A stretch of 64,000 nt of DNA, from assembly GCF_019024285.1 (NCBI RefSeq), contig NZ_WMKZ01000001.1, forward strand, positions 434,001-498,000. The letters are read 5' to 3'. The notes beneath the pieces are model-generated. The model ran no database searches. It saw only the letters and a program-made list of their open reading frames with translations, and was not told the DNA's origin. A program made the translations under genes and the position numbers. Source of the DNA: Alkalihalobacterium elongatum (lineage in GTDB: Bacteria; Bacillota; Bacilli; Bacillales; Bacillaceae_F). Shown here in pieces: positions 36,687-45,781 of the stretch (position 1 is the first letter of the stretch; each line of letters begins with the position of its first letter).

Positions 36687-36808
36687 TCACGTTCTAGTTC
36701 TCTCTTACCGTCATATGATGAATTATAATTATGTCAATCAAAAGGGAACTTTACCTTTCTCATTCGAAAGTTTATTAGACAGCCGAGATGATAAGGGGGT
36801 ATAAGAAT

Positions 36809-37639
36809 GTGACCTGGTATGAAATGTTCCTATTACTTAAATTTGTTTTTGCTGTTTATTTGATCCTTTTCATTCACAAATGGGGACATTATTGTTTTGC
36901 CCGTTTTACTGGAATAAAGGTTACCAGCTTCAATGTCGGCCGTGGACCAATCTTATATCATACAGTTAAGAGCGATTGCCTTTGGACTTTTCAGTTGTTC
37001 CCAATTAGTGGAAGAGTAAAGGCACATTCTACACAACTCCAACACGCCCCTTTGAGTATCAAATTGGGGTATTATCTGGCTGGAGCCATTAATAACCTTT
37101 TATTTTACTTACTTTGTTACGGATATTTTAGTTTTCAGCAAACAGGTGCTTTTTGGGGAGGAATCGTTCAAGCTTTAAAAGGAATTTATCACCTTTTATT
37201 ACTCATACCTACTATTAAACTTTCAACAATTTATTCCCCAGACCGAGATTTAGTCGGTCAACTTGAACTGTATAACTCTCTTGCACAACTAATGCATAGC
37301 ACTGTCCTAGGATTAGCACTACTAAGTTTGCTTTATGCGATGGTTAACCTCCTACCGATACCAGGTTTAGATGGTGGAAGAATAATTTTACTTCTTATTG
37401 AAGAGATTGGTAGTTTTCTACGTGTTAAAGAAAGTTTATTACAAAAATGGATAAAAACTTGTCTCGTCATAGGAACTCTTATCCTTTTTTCTCCATTTAT
37501 TGTTAATAATATTTGGTCCATTAGTCTTGAACTAGGACTAACTTTGATAGAAATCATATTATGGGTTAGTTTAACGATAAGCATCATCATGAATATCCAC
37601 ATTTTCCTAGAGAAGCAAACAGTACTTAAAAGACGATAA
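36809..37639 (+). CDS. Site-2 protease-like membrane protein lacking the catalytic glutamate
   Basis: A 276-residue protein with about six membrane helices and the fold marks of the M50 (RseP/SpoIVFB-like) intramembrane metalloproteases. In the first helix the zinc motif HExxH reads HKWGH (residues about 23-27), with Lys where the catalytic Glu should be. The second motif is intact (NLLPIPGLDGGR). The conserved core FTGIKVTSFNVGRGP follows the first motif as in true S2P enzymes. The start is GTG at 36809, nine bases after AAGGGGG; the ATG at 36788 lies before that site. It should bind metal poorly and not cut peptide bonds, suggesting a pseudoprotease or an early-decay allele. Confidence 0.85.
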   Translation: MTWYEMFLLLKFVFAVYLILFIHKWGHYCFARFTGIKVTSFNVGRGPILYHTVKSDCLWTFQLFPISGRVKAHSTQLQHAPLSIKLGYYLAGAINNLLFYLLCYGYFSFQQTGAFWGGIVQALKGIYHLLLLIPTIKLSTIYSPDRDLVGQLELYNSLAQLMHSTVLGLALLSLLYAMVNLLPIPGLDGGRIILLLIEEIGSFLRVKESLLQKWIKTCLVIGTLILFSPFIVNNIWSISLELGLTLIEIILWVSLTISIIMNIHIFLEKQTVLKRR

Positions 37640-37681
37640 ATAGAAGGAGTTGACTCGTTAATCACCCTCCTTCTATTTTTC
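37639..37681 (+). terminator. Intrinsic terminator after S2P-like gene
   Basis: AATAGAAGGAG pairs with CTCCTTCTATT and is followed by TTTTCTG; it begins at the stop codon. Confidence 0.8.
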
Positions 37682-37765
37682 TGTTATTTTCTTGCTTACC
37701 TCTGTAATTAAATTCGATAATCACCTAACCTCAACTTTAGTAGTCACTACAACTCCCCCGATTAT

Positions 37766-37897
37766 TTAGGTCCTACTATTCTTCAGTCGCTCCACTTTCC
37801 AGTAATAAATTTTCGGAAAATGAAAGAACGTAACATAATCTTGTATTAAAGAAAGTCCAACAAACGAAAACATTTGTAAATCCAAGCCTTTTATCAT
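37766..37897 (-). CDS. Small peptide (43 aa), KGLDLQ type
   Basis: A 43-codon gene whose ATG at 37897 lies six bases after GGGGGAG. The product opens MIKGLDLQMFSFVGLSL and ends in a basic tail (KIYYWKVERLKNSRT). KGLDLQ followed by S, V-G and SL is shared with the 35-residue peptide at 29334. A short hydrophobic stretch is present but a full membrane span is doubtful. It occupies most of the gap between the S2P-like gene and the COG0523 GTPase, and is divergent from the latter. Function unknown. Confidence 0.55.
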   Translation of the reverse strand: MIKGLDLQMFSFVGLSLIQDYVTFFHFPKIYYWKVERLKNSRT

Positions 37898-38013
37898 CTT
37901 CATCTCCCCCTTAAAATAAGTCTATGGGGATAGGAGTTTGTCTAAATACATCAACTAACAGCTGTTGTATAATAAAATAAAGCTCAACTTTAAAAGAGAT
38001 GAAGGAGTCATAA

Positions 38014-38919
38014 ATGAAAAAAACGGAAATTTACATACTCTCAGGTTTTTTAGGTAGTGGGAAAACAACGTTACTAAAAAGATTATTACAATATGAAAAA
38101 GACACAGGAAGAAAAGTCGGAGTAGTTATGAATGAAATCGGCAAAGTTTCCATTGATACTACTGCTGTTTCTAACGATTTACCCTTGAAAGAATTACTCG
38201 ATGGCTGTGTTTGCTGTACGATTATTGATCAATTCGAAGATCAACTCACTCAACTGCTTGAGGATAATGAACTAGATGCCATTTACATTGAAACAACTGG
38301 TGCAGCCCATCCTTTAGAAGTTTTTGATGCGTGCATGGCTCCTCCAATTGCTGCAAAAATTAAAATGAAAGGGATCATTACCATCATCGACCTCCCACTT
38401 TGGATGAAACGTCATACACTCGATTCAGCTGTCGAAGAGCTCATCCTTGAACAGGTCAAGCATGCAGATCTTTTACTTTTAAATAAAAGCGACCTTGTTG
38501 GAGAAGGTGATCAAGCATCTACCCTATTCTCAATCCAAAGCTTAAATTCCAGGGCCTTATCCATCCTTACTTCAAATGCCGATATCAGCCCAGAAATGAT
38601 AACAGGAATTTCTTTAAGCGAAAAAGAAGAGAGATCAACAGTAACGATCGAGAAGTTGGCATTGCAAACATATGTGCATACGTTTAAAGAGCCAATAAGC
38701 CACGAAAAGTTCGAACAGTTTATTTCTACTTTACCAACATCCATATATCGAATTAAAGGATTCATTCGCTTCAAAGAATCAAACTTACTTTATTCGTTTC
38801 AATATACGAACGGTCAACCGATTCTGTTGCCTGATATGATGGATTACCCAACAACACTCGTTTTTATTGGTACAAAAATTGACCAGAAGCAGCTTCAGCA
38901 AACATTAATGGAATTATAA
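38014..38919 (+). CDS. COG0523 (CobW/YjiA-type) metallochaperone GTPase
   Basis: A 301-residue G3E GTPase. Walker A GFLGSGKTTLLKRL is at residue 11, the family metal site GCVCC near residue 69, and the guanine-specificity NKSD near residue 160. A CobW C-terminal domain follows (about 210-300). COG0523 proteins hand zinc, cobalt or other metals to target enzymes. No Zur-type box is apparent upstream, so zinc limitation control is not supported by sequence. ATGAAGGAG precedes the ATG and a strong terminator follows. Confidence 0.92.
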   Translation: MKKTEIYILSGFLGSGKTTLLKRLLQYEKDTGRKVGVVMNEIGKVSIDTTAVSNDLPLKELLDGCVCCTIIDQFEDQLTQLLEDNELDAIYIETTGAAHPLEVFDACMAPPIAAKIKMKGIITIIDLPLWMKRHTLDSAVEELILEQVKHADLLLLNKSDLVGEGDQASTLFSIQSLNSRALSILTSNADISPEMITGISLSEKEERSTVTIEKLALQTYVHTFKEPISHEKFEQFISTLPTSIYRIKGFIRFKESNLLYSFQYTNGQPILLPDMMDYPTTLVFIGTKIDQKQLQQTLMEL

Positions 38920-38925
38920 AAAAGA

Positions 38926-38957
38926 AAATGACTCCGTATAAATGGAGTCATTTCCTT
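38926..38957 (+). terminator. Intrinsic terminator after COG0523 gene
   Basis: AAATGACTCC-gtataaat-GGAGTCATTT followed by CCTTTTC. Confidence 0.8.
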
Positions 38958-39010
38958 TTCATTATGCATGCTTACCTATAAATAAAGCTAAAGCTTCAAG
39001 ATTTTTTTGA

Positions 39011-39214
39011 TTAAACTTCTTGAAAATAATCCTTGTAATATCCGCCTACTTTTCCAGTGTTATCAATAACAAAATAAAACTCTTCTGTTTCATTTTTTAC
39101 ATCGTACACCTTTTCTGCAGTCAACGCTCGGTCAACCATATATTTTTTGGCATTTGTATGTACGCATTTCACTTTTTTAATCGTTTCATTATTACTCCAA
39201 GTTTGATGGATCAT
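39011..39214 (-). CDS. DUF6501-type small protein (67 aa)
   Basis: A 67-residue soluble protein with IKKVKCVHTNAKKYMVD and DNTGKVGGYYKDYF, matching my recollection of the small Bacillus DUF6501 family. AAAGGAGG lies eight bases before the ATG at 39214; a GTG one codon earlier is also possible. Single cysteine, no membrane segment. It stands alone between the COG0523 and DUF169 genes. Function unknown. Confidence 0.78.
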   Translation of the reverse strand: MIHQTWSNNETIKKVKCVHTNAKKYMVDRALTAEKVYDVKNETEEFYFVIDNTGKVGGYYKDYFQEV

Positions 39215-39307
39215 CACTTTTACCTCCTTTAGTATGTATAACCCTTATCATACCAAAAAAAGTATAAATATAGAATAAGCGCATTTAAACAGTTAATTTA
39301 TTACTTT

Positions 39308-40114
39308 TTACTTCCCATCTTGATCATCAAACATATCATTTAAACGTTCGTAAGTTGCTGGATATTGATTTTCATACCGCAAGAATGTTGGAACTGGATA
39401 ACGAACACCGCCTCTGTGGGTCCCTTCTAACCCTTCCATGAAAGACGATACACTAGCATACGGAAAAGAAAAAGCCATTTCATGATCATGCGTTTGACCA
39501 AACACTCGATCACCGTAACACGGTAAAATTACTTGTGGCTTATCGGATTGCATCGTCCGGATAATAATATCTGCACAATCAGCGCGTGCCGAAAAATGCG
39601 AAGTAATCTCCCCACCTGTTGTATATAGAGATGCCGCAACCATACGCATGACTTGAGCAGAATTACCGTAAGTAACTACAATTTGCGGTTCAAACGTTGC
39701 GCGGTTTAATGGTGCAATCACTATTGTACCTGCTTCAGCTTTTGAAAACTTCGGTACTGCTTTTTCAGTTTCTGCTCCTATTTCACAGGTCTTCGCATAC
39801 ATTCCATGAGCAAGATTTCCATCAGAATAAAAATCTACTTCATCCTCATAAGCGAAAGCTACTTTTGCGATAGGACAGGACTGGTCCTCACTCCCCATCG
39901 CCAATGACCAGCCGTACCTTCTTGACATTGTAATGGCTTGGCAAATACTAAACCTCGACCCTAAATCCCTTAATGGACGCTTTACTTTCTCGGGTAGTAC
40001 TTCGCCTTCCTTCATAACCCTTATCCCTAAAGGAAACGTATCAGGACGAACATATTTCTCAATCGCTTTCCCTAATAAACCTACCGTTTCACTGTGATTT
40101 ACCGTATTTTCCAT
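39308..40114 (-). CDS. DUF169 family protein
   Basis: A 268-residue cytosolic protein of the DUF169 family. Family-like marks are TFPLGIRVMKEGEVLPE, RFSICQAITMSRRYGW, the cysteine-containing SCPIAK, and VVTYGNSAQVMRM. Several Cys residues (SICQ, SCPI, KTCEI, RADCAD, LPCYG) could bind metal or a cofactor. AGGGGGA precedes the ATG. Members occur in archaea and anaerobic bacteria with no established activity. It is downstream of, but separated from, the germination operon. Confidence 0.88.
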   Translation of the reverse strand: MENTVNHSETVGLLGKAIEKYVRPDTFPLGIRVMKEGEVLPEKVKRPLRDLGSRFSICQAITMSRRYGWSLAMGSEDQSCPIAKVAFAYEDEVDFYSDGNLAHGMYAKTCEIGAETEKAVPKFSKAEAGTIVIAPLNRATFEPQIVVTYGNSAQVMRMVAASLYTTGGEITSHFSARADCADIIIRTMQSDKPQVILPCYGDRVFGQTHDHEMAFSFPYASVSSFMEGLEGTHRGGVRYPVPTFLRYENQYPATYERLNDMFDDQDGK

Positions 40115-40179
40115 TGAGTTCTCCCCCTAACATATAATAGTTAGACTATTCTGCAAGTTAGAGTGAAAACCCTTTCTTT

Positions 40180-41352
40180 TTACTGAATATCTTTTATATC
40201 AACACTTTCATTTTTCATAATTCCTGTATGTTTAATTGTCATATCTATATTGATACTTTGGATTGAATTTTCTGTTAAGATAGGATCATCATTTTCCTTT
40301 AAACGCTGCCAAGTAGGATATTCTTTTCGAAACAACTCATGCTCAAGATTATAGAAGTCAACACCTTTTCCCACGCCTAGTTGATACATTTCTTGAATTT
40401 CTACAGTAATCACTTCTTTCGTTTCCTTTTCAATATCCTCAAGCTTCATTATTTTATTTATATTTCGATGAACAAAATATCCGGTTAACTCCAAGTTGAT
40501 GTTAAACTTAGGATCACCATCAACTAATAAGACTTCAACATCGGACAACGGGTATTCGAAGACTACTTCAAAATAAATATTTTTTTCATCTGGAACTGGT
40601 ATAGCTACCCTAATTGTTTCAGGTGATAACCAGCGAATTCCACCTAAATCATTCAAGCTATGAAACCCCATATAGTGCTCATTTTGAATAAAAAAGGCGC
40701 CATTGAGTGCTAGCTTCGGGTCTTTTTTTAAATCTTTTTCCCACGTTGCTTTGTCAATCGTTATTGAAGGAACAAAAGTGGTTTCACCAGGTTCGTAAAT
40801 TTCCCTAGCCAGCTGGTGTAATTTTATGGGACGAATTTCAGAGCTTTGTTCATATATTCTTTGTGGCTCATGGATGATCGTATCCAAAACAGTTTGACCG
40901 AAAAAACCAGGAGTTGATAACACTTCTTTAACCGAGTCTTTAGTACCAAAAACCCACGGAGTTAAGCGAAATTCATAATATCTCGTTAAAGAATCAAAGA
41001 TGCTGTCAAATCCTTGCTTTAAAGCCGTTTCACTTAAAAGTATCGTTGTAACATGGCCCCATAAAATTCTCTCTTGAGCTGTTTTATAAACAACGAAAAA
41101 AGCTTCTTCAAAACTGTCAGCGACTGCCTCTGACACCCATACGCTTCCTTCTGTCGTTTGTCCTTCTGTTCTTGCAATCCCTTCAAACGATACAAATTGG
41201 ATATAACTATAATATTTTCCATCTTTATAATCGACACCTATTGCAGTCGCATAATTTAAATGTTGTATTTCTTTTACATCTCTACATCCAGAGCTGAAAA
41301 AGAGACTTATACTTGTCAAAATGACCAACAAAAATTTAAGATCTTTCTTCAT
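40180..41352 (-). CDS. Spore germination lipoprotein, GerAC/GerKC type
   Basis: The C subunit of a GerA-class germinant receptor (390 residues). The N-terminus is a lipoprotein signal with lipobox SSGC (Cys near residue 24), followed by RDVKEIQHLNYATAIGVDY, the standard Ger(x)C opening. It sits on the outer surface of the spore inner membrane. Its ATG (41350-41352) overlaps the stop of the A-subunit gene by one base, so the start at 41352 with GGAG upstream is chosen over the earlier in-frame start at 41391. Third gene of the operon. Confidence 0.94.
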   Translation of the reverse strand: MKKDLKFLLVILTSISLFFSSGCRDVKEIQHLNYATAIGVDYKDGKYYSYIQFVSFEGIARTEGQTTEGSVWVSEAVADSFEEAFFVVYKTAQERILWGHVTTILLSETALKQGFDSIFDSLTRYYEFRLTPWVFGTKDSVKEVLSTPGFFGQTVLDTIIHEPQRIYEQSSEIRPIKLHQLAREIYEPGETTFVPSITIDKATWEKDLKKDPKLALNGAFFIQNEHYMGFHSLNDLGGIRWLSPETIRVAIPVPDEKNIYFEVVFEYPLSDVEVLLVDGDPKFNINLELTGYFVHRNINKIMKLEDIEKETKEVITVEIQEMYQLGVGKGVDFYNLEHELFRKEYPTWQRLKENDDPILTENSIQSINIDMTIKHTGIMKNESVDIKDIQ

Positions 41353-42821
41353 CAAGATCTTCTCCACTTCTGTAATAACGGTATCGTCCATTTCTTTCTT
41401 TTCAAAGGATTTAAACTAAGTGCAGAAAGGAATTCTTTGAAATTTAAAGATGCTATTGGTTCAAGGTAACTTATTTTAAATGACTCTAAGCGACAGAGGT
41501 AAATAAGGATGCTAAACATTGTTAGAAAAAATCCGTATAATCCTAAAAATGATGAAATTAATAATGAATACAATCGTAAAACCGTAACTGTACCTGTTAA
41601 TGACTGATTAACCAGTGTGTATGTTGCCACAGCTGTCAGCGCAATGATGACGATTAGCGATGGAGAGGCTAGTCCAGCACGAATCGCAGCATCCCCAATA
41701 ATTAAACCTCCAACGATCGAAATAGTCTGGCCTAAAGCTCTAGGCATTCGAACTCCTGCTTCCCTTAGTAATTCAAATAGACCAAGGATAAAAAAAGCCT
41801 CAACTGCAGCAGGAAATGGTAAACCATCTCGAGCAACAACTACAGTAGCTAATAATGGAAAAGGTATTTGATCCAAGTTAACCGATGAAATTGCAATCCA
41901 AAAACCAGGTAAAAAAATAGCAATATAAATCCCAATAAGTCTTATCACCCTTTGAAAAATGACAAAATAGTAGGGAAAGTGGACATCCTCTGGTGATTTA
42001 ATTAATTCAAATAAATTGATAGGCCCAATTATTACGACAGGTGAACCGTCAATAATAAGAATAAATCTTCCTCGCAATAAACACTCAACCACAAAGTCAG
42101 GTCTTAAGATATGGTCAAATAATGGATACAAAGAAAAGGTTCGATCAGATAGCCATTGTTCTAATTGTCCACTACTAACAATACTTTCTGTCTCAAAAGT
42201 ATCTAAACGTTCTTTTACATCTTGAATTAGGTCATTACTTGCCTTGTTATTTAAGTAAAGTAAAGCTACTTTAGTCTGACTTAAAGTTCCGATTGTAAAC
42301 GTTTCGCTCATTAAATGCTTTGTTTTTAGTCGTTTTCGAATAAGTGAAATATTCACATTTAGTTCTTCCGTAAAAGCGTCCTTTGGACCTTTAATTGAAA
42401 CTTCTGTTGTGGACTCCGCTGGGACTCTTTGTGGAATTTTTGAGATATCAACTCCATAAAAGAAACTTTCGTTTACTTTATATAAAATTAGGAAGCCAGA
42501 GAATAGTTTTTCAAACATTTTTGCAATCGAATGAATTCGTTCAATCGGTGGTAATTCCAGCAAGCTGACCTGTTCTAAATGATTGTCATGAGGTTCCATT
42601 ATTTTATTTACAACTGAATAGTAGTAATCATTTAGCTGGGCAATATCTGTCATACCTTCACAATAAAAAGAAATAATTACTTCGTCTTGTTCCATCGGCA
42701 CAAATTGAATATCAGAATACCCCTTAAGTAATTGTTTCAATTGAACTATGTCCATAACCCCTTTTTTGAGTAACTCTTCAATCGTCGGTTTTCCAGACAA
42801 ACGGCCAAAGTTTAACTTCAT
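41352..42821 (-). CDS. Spore germination protein, GerAA/GerKA type
   Basis: The A subunit of a GerA-class receptor (489 residues): a soluble N-terminal domain of about 280 residues, then a membrane domain of five or six helices. The family core is clear in LLRGRFILIIDGSPVVIIGP and FLPGFWIAISSVN, followed by PFPAAVEAFFILGLFELLREAG. Recent work on the family shows A subunits assemble into ligand-gated channels that release ions from the spore. The gene overlaps the B gene before it by four bases (ATGA) and the C gene after it by one, so all three are translationally coupled. Confidence 0.95.
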   Translation of the reverse strand: MKLNFGRLSGKPTIEELLKKGVMDIVQLKQLLKGYSDIQFVPMEQDEVIISFYCEGMTDIAQLNDYYYSVVNKIMEPHDNHLEQVSLLELPPIERIHSIAKMFEKLFSGFLILYKVNESFFYGVDISKIPQRVPAESTTEVSIKGPKDAFTEELNVNISLIRKRLKTKHLMSETFTIGTLSQTKVALLYLNNKASNDLIQDVKERLDTFETESIVSSGQLEQWLSDRTFSLYPLFDHILRPDFVVECLLRGRFILIIDGSPVVIIGPINLFELIKSPEDVHFPYYFVIFQRVIRLIGIYIAIFLPGFWIAISSVNLDQIPFPLLATVVVARDGLPFPAAVEAFFILGLFELLREAGVRMPRALGQTISIVGGLIIGDAAIRAGLASPSLIVIIALTAVATYTLVNQSLTGTVTVLRLYSLLISSFLGLYGFFLTMFSILIYLCRLESFKISYLEPIASLNFKEFLSALSLNPLKRKKWTIPLLQKWRRS

Positions 42822-43900
42822 ACGCTCTCTTTCAACCCTTTCTTCTGTGGAAGATAGCTAATAGCTATAAGTATTAACGTTAAAGTTATCCCAAAAATAA
42901 GAACAGCAGGGTAAAAATAAAACCTAAGAACTGTCGTCACCCATATGTCACTGATAGGAAATATCGTAAAGCTAGCAAGTATCATGCTGTATAGCGTGAG
43001 TAAAGTTATTTTTACAGCTCTCGATTGATTTTCTAAAATGTCATAAAGTAAAAATAAAAATAATGCTACTCGTATCGTTTCTCCACTTAGTAATTGAAAA
43101 ATGGCTAAAAAGTCCACACGAGAAAAATATTCACCAAGCATAACAAGTCGCCATTGTTCGAATGCCGGAAAACGAATGAGAGCTGCTACATTAGGACCAA
43201 ATGCTGAAATCGAACCAAATGTAGGACCTAAAACGAGCCCCATAAGTATAGTAATTAAAATAAAAATAGAAATAAAATTAAACGATTTATTAACATGCTG
43301 CTGTAGGAGAAGAAGTAATAATACATCAACACTGGCACCTAAAATAATCATCGTGCCATCTACGATCGGTCCTATCCCTTGAGTTAAGATTGGAAAGAGA
43401 TACGAATAATCCTTATCCTGAATGGTCGCAAACGCAACAAAATGCCCAAGAAGCCATACAAAGGGTAATAATATAGTAGACATATATACAATCGTTTTAA
43501 GGTTATAGAAAGCTGCACTAATACACAATAAAAGATAAGAAATGACAAGTACCCAAATGGGGGTTAATGGTAAGAAGTACAAATTCATCTTCTTAATAAA
43601 ATCATCAAATGTTATCAGTCCAGACAAACTTATGTAGATAAAAAAAGAAAAAATAATAATTGTTGAAAAAAGTCCATTTGTGCGTTCCTTTAACCAAGAG
43701 GACAACTTCTCCTGTCCATTCCTTTTCATTATGAGGTAAAGCAGCCAGCCCCAAAATAGTAATATAACATAAGCGATTAGAACACAAACCCAAGCGTCAC
43801 GTTTCGCTGTCTTTAATAGATGAGGAAGCAGTAATACATGATTCGATACGCCAATAGATAATATAAGCACAAACATTAATTGCAGACGTGAAAACTTCAT
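42818..43900 (-). CDS. Spore germination permease-like protein, GerAB/GerKB type
   Basis: The B subunit (360 residues, about ten membrane helices) of the APC-superfamily GerAB type, which binds the nutrient germinant. Marks include SRLQLMFVLILSIGVSNHVL at the start and SGETIRVALFLFLLYDI in the C-terminal half. The start is placed at the ATG at 43900, near AAAAGG; the frame opens earlier at 43963 without a ribosome site. It is the first gene of a B-A-C operon, whereas many gerA operons run A-B-C. The germinant cannot be predicted. Confidence 0.93.
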   Translation of the reverse strand: MKFSRLQLMFVLILSIGVSNHVLLLPHLLKTAKRDAWVCVLIAYVILLFWGWLLYLIMKRNGQEKLSSWLKERTNGLFSTIIIFSFFIYISLSGLITFDDFIKKMNLYFLPLTPIWVLVISYLLLCISAAFYNLKTIVYMSTILLPFVWLLGHFVAFATIQDKDYSYLFPILTQGIGPIVDGTMIILGASVDVLLLLLLQQHVNKSFNFISIFILITILMGLVLGPTFGSISAFGPNVAALIRFPAFEQWRLVMLGEYFSRVDFLAIFQLLSGETIRVALFLFLLYDILENQSRAVKITLLTLYSMILASFTIFPISDIWVTTVLRFYFYPAVLIFGITLTLILIAISYLPQKKGLKESV

Positions 43901-44176
43901 AACCTTTTCACCCAATTCAAGGAAGTTATGGATATTTTCTCTTAAACCATTTAAGCTATACATTCGACATTAAAATTTTATATTAAAACTTTTCCCCCCA
44001 CGAAATACACGATCAAGGATTGCTTACTTAGTTGATTATTTTAGTATCCTTTAAATTTCTCCCTAACATCCCAATAAATACTTAAATTTAAAAGAAATAA
44101 AACAAGCCCTATAGGAAAAATTATTACTATTCATAATGAATTTTTGATTGGTTTAATGAAAGGGATGAGCATACAG

Positions 44177-44413
44177 ATGAATATTAGTGAGTTACAAGAT
44201 GGAGATTCTGTCTATGTAATCTACCGAAATCCTCATACACAAAATGTTGCCACGGTTCAAGAAGCAACAGTTACAGCTAATCCTGAAAACCCACATGAAT
44301 TATCTCTTTTCATGTACGATACATACTATCCTTTAACGGATGAATATGCGATGTATCAAACTGCTGAAGAAGCTGAACAAATGTATGAATATTATTTTGG
44401 TCCGACCATGTAA
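44177..44413 (+). CDS. splA: SplA family regulator of spore photoproduct lyase
   Basis: A 78-residue protein close in length to B. subtilis SplA (79 aa), the TRAP-related negative regulator of the spl operon. ISELQDGDSVYVIYRNPHTQ and YDTYYPLTDEYAMY correspond to the conserved SplA body. The frame opens at 44144, but the ATG at 44177 (MNISELQ) matches the family N-terminus. It directly precedes splB with a 28-base gap and is divergent from the germination operon. Confidence 0.9.
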   Translation: MNISELQDGDSVYVIYRNPHTQNVATVQEATVTANPENPHELSLFMYDTYYPLTDEYAMYQTAEEAEQMYEYYFGPTM

Positions 44414-44441
44414 TAAATACGGTCAATGAAGGGTGTGAAAT

Positions 44442-45470
44442 ATGCTTAAGCCATTTGTACCGCAACTCGTTTATATCGAACCTCAAGCACTTGAGTATGA
44501 GCTTGGTAGAGAACTTAAAGAAAAATTCGAGAATATGGGGCTCGAAATTAGAGAAACTACGTCGCACAACCAAGTTCGTAATATCCCTGGAGATAATGAC
44601 TTTCAAAAATATCGTACGGCCAAATCAACTTTAGTGGTCGGTGTGAGGCGGACGTTAAAGTTTGATACATCCAAACCTTCAGCTGAATATGCAATTCCGT
44701 TTGCAACAGGTTGTATGGGGCACTGTCATTATTGCTACCTACAAACGACGATGGGAAGTAAGCCGTATATACGTACGTATGTAAACACCGATGAAATCCT
44801 TGAAGCAGCTCAAAAATATATGGATGAACGTGCTCCTGAAATCACTCGATTTGAAGCATCATGTACATCTGATATTGTAGGAATTGACCACCTTACCCAC
44901 TCATTAAAGCGAGCCATCGAATTTTTTGGGAAATCCGATTTTGGTAAGTTACGTTTTGTTACGAAATTTCATCATGTTGATCATTTACTCGATGCTGAAC
45001 ATAATGGTCGCACGCGCTTTCGCTTTAGTGTAAATGCAGACTTTATTATAAAAAATTTCGAACCTGGAACTTCTCCGCTGCAACAGCGGATTGAAGCTGC
45101 TGCTAAAGTTGCTCATGCTGGTTACCCTTTAGGTTTTATTGTCGCTCCTATCTATCTCCATGAAGGATGGCAAGACGGTTACAAGAAAATGTTTGTTACT
45201 TTAAATGAAACATTGCCCCCAGAAGCGAAAAAAGATGTGACATTTGAATTAATTCAACACCGCTTTACGAAACCAGCAAAACGTGTAATTGAAAAAAACT
45301 ATCCGATGACTAAGCTTGAGCTAGATGAGGAAAAACGGAAATATAAATGGGGGAAATATGGAATTGGGAAGTATGTTTATCAAACAGATGAACAAGAAGA
45401 AATAAAAGAGACACTCTATGGCTACATTCATGAATATTTTCCAGACGCTAAAATAGAATACTTCACTTAA
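44442..45470 (+). CDS. splB: Spore photoproduct lyase
   Basis: A 342-residue radical SAM enzyme that reverses 5-thyminyl-5,6-dihydrothymine (spore photoproduct) during germination. The cluster-binding motif is CMGHCHYCYLQ (CxxxCxxC, near residue 90). The catalytic Cys that donates hydrogen is in EASCTSDIVG (near residue 140). Length matches B. subtilis SplB. AAGGGTGTG precedes the ATG. It follows splA in the classic order. With UvsE, Ku and LigD also in the window, the organism is well equipped for UV and spore DNA repair. Confidence 0.97.
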   Translation: MLKPFVPQLVYIEPQALEYELGRELKEKFENMGLEIRETTSHNQVRNIPGDNDFQKYRTAKSTLVVGVRRTLKFDTSKPSAEYAIPFATGCMGHCHYCYLQTTMGSKPYIRTYVNTDEILEAAQKYMDERAPEITRFEASCTSDIVGIDHLTHSLKRAIEFFGKSDFGKLRFVTKFHHVDHLLDAEHNGRTRFRFSVNADFIIKNFEPGTSPLQQRIEAAAKVAHAGYPLGFIVAPIYLHEGWQDGYKKMFVTLNETLPPEAKKDVTFELIQHRFTKPAKRVIEKNYPMTKLELDEEKRKYKWGKYGIGKYVYQTDEQEEIKETLYGYIHEYFPDAKIEYFT

Positions 45471-45548
45471 TATTTTTGTATTATAACAGTATTTTAAAAT
45501 GCATGTAACGAAGTTAAATCATATAACAGTTATATCTTTTCTCAATAC

Positions 45549-45577
45549 AAAAAAGCCGTTAAAATAAACGGCTTTTT
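45549..45577. terminator. Bidirectional intrinsic terminator
   Basis: AAAAAGCCGTT-aaaata-AACGGCTTTTT with A- and T-runs on both sides; it can serve splB (plus) and the 33-residue peptide gene (minus). Confidence 0.9.
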
Positions 45578-45625
45578 TGCTGAGGTAAGTATGTGATATA
45601 TGGTTAAATGGAAATTGAAAACAGA

Positions 45626-45727
45626 TTAGTTTCTTGCGTAATAATCATTGATCATATCAAGGATTGTTTGCTCTTCCTGGACTTCTTCAAATTGACCTTT
45701 ATTCGTATTCTCAGTTGACATTCTCAT
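45626..45727 (-). CDS. Small acidic peptide (33 aa) with its own strong promoter
   Basis: A 33-codon gene with AAGGAG nine bases before the ATG, a near-consensus sigma-A promoter (45782-45810) upstream and an intrinsic terminator (45549-45577) downstream. The product opens MRMSTENTNKGQFEEVQEEQ and ends in MINDYYARN. It is soluble, strongly acidic in the middle and has no signal peptide, cysteine or membrane segment. The full set of expression signals supports a real gene. I do not recognise it firmly; it may belong to one of the tiny alkaliphilic-Bacillus peptide families. Confidence 0.7.
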   Translation of the reverse strand: MRMSTENTNKGQFEEVQEEQTILDMINDYYARN

Positions 45728-45781
45728 TATAAACAACTCCTTGTTTGAATTTTTTGTTTATTCCTTCTCTTCTTGTTTTCT

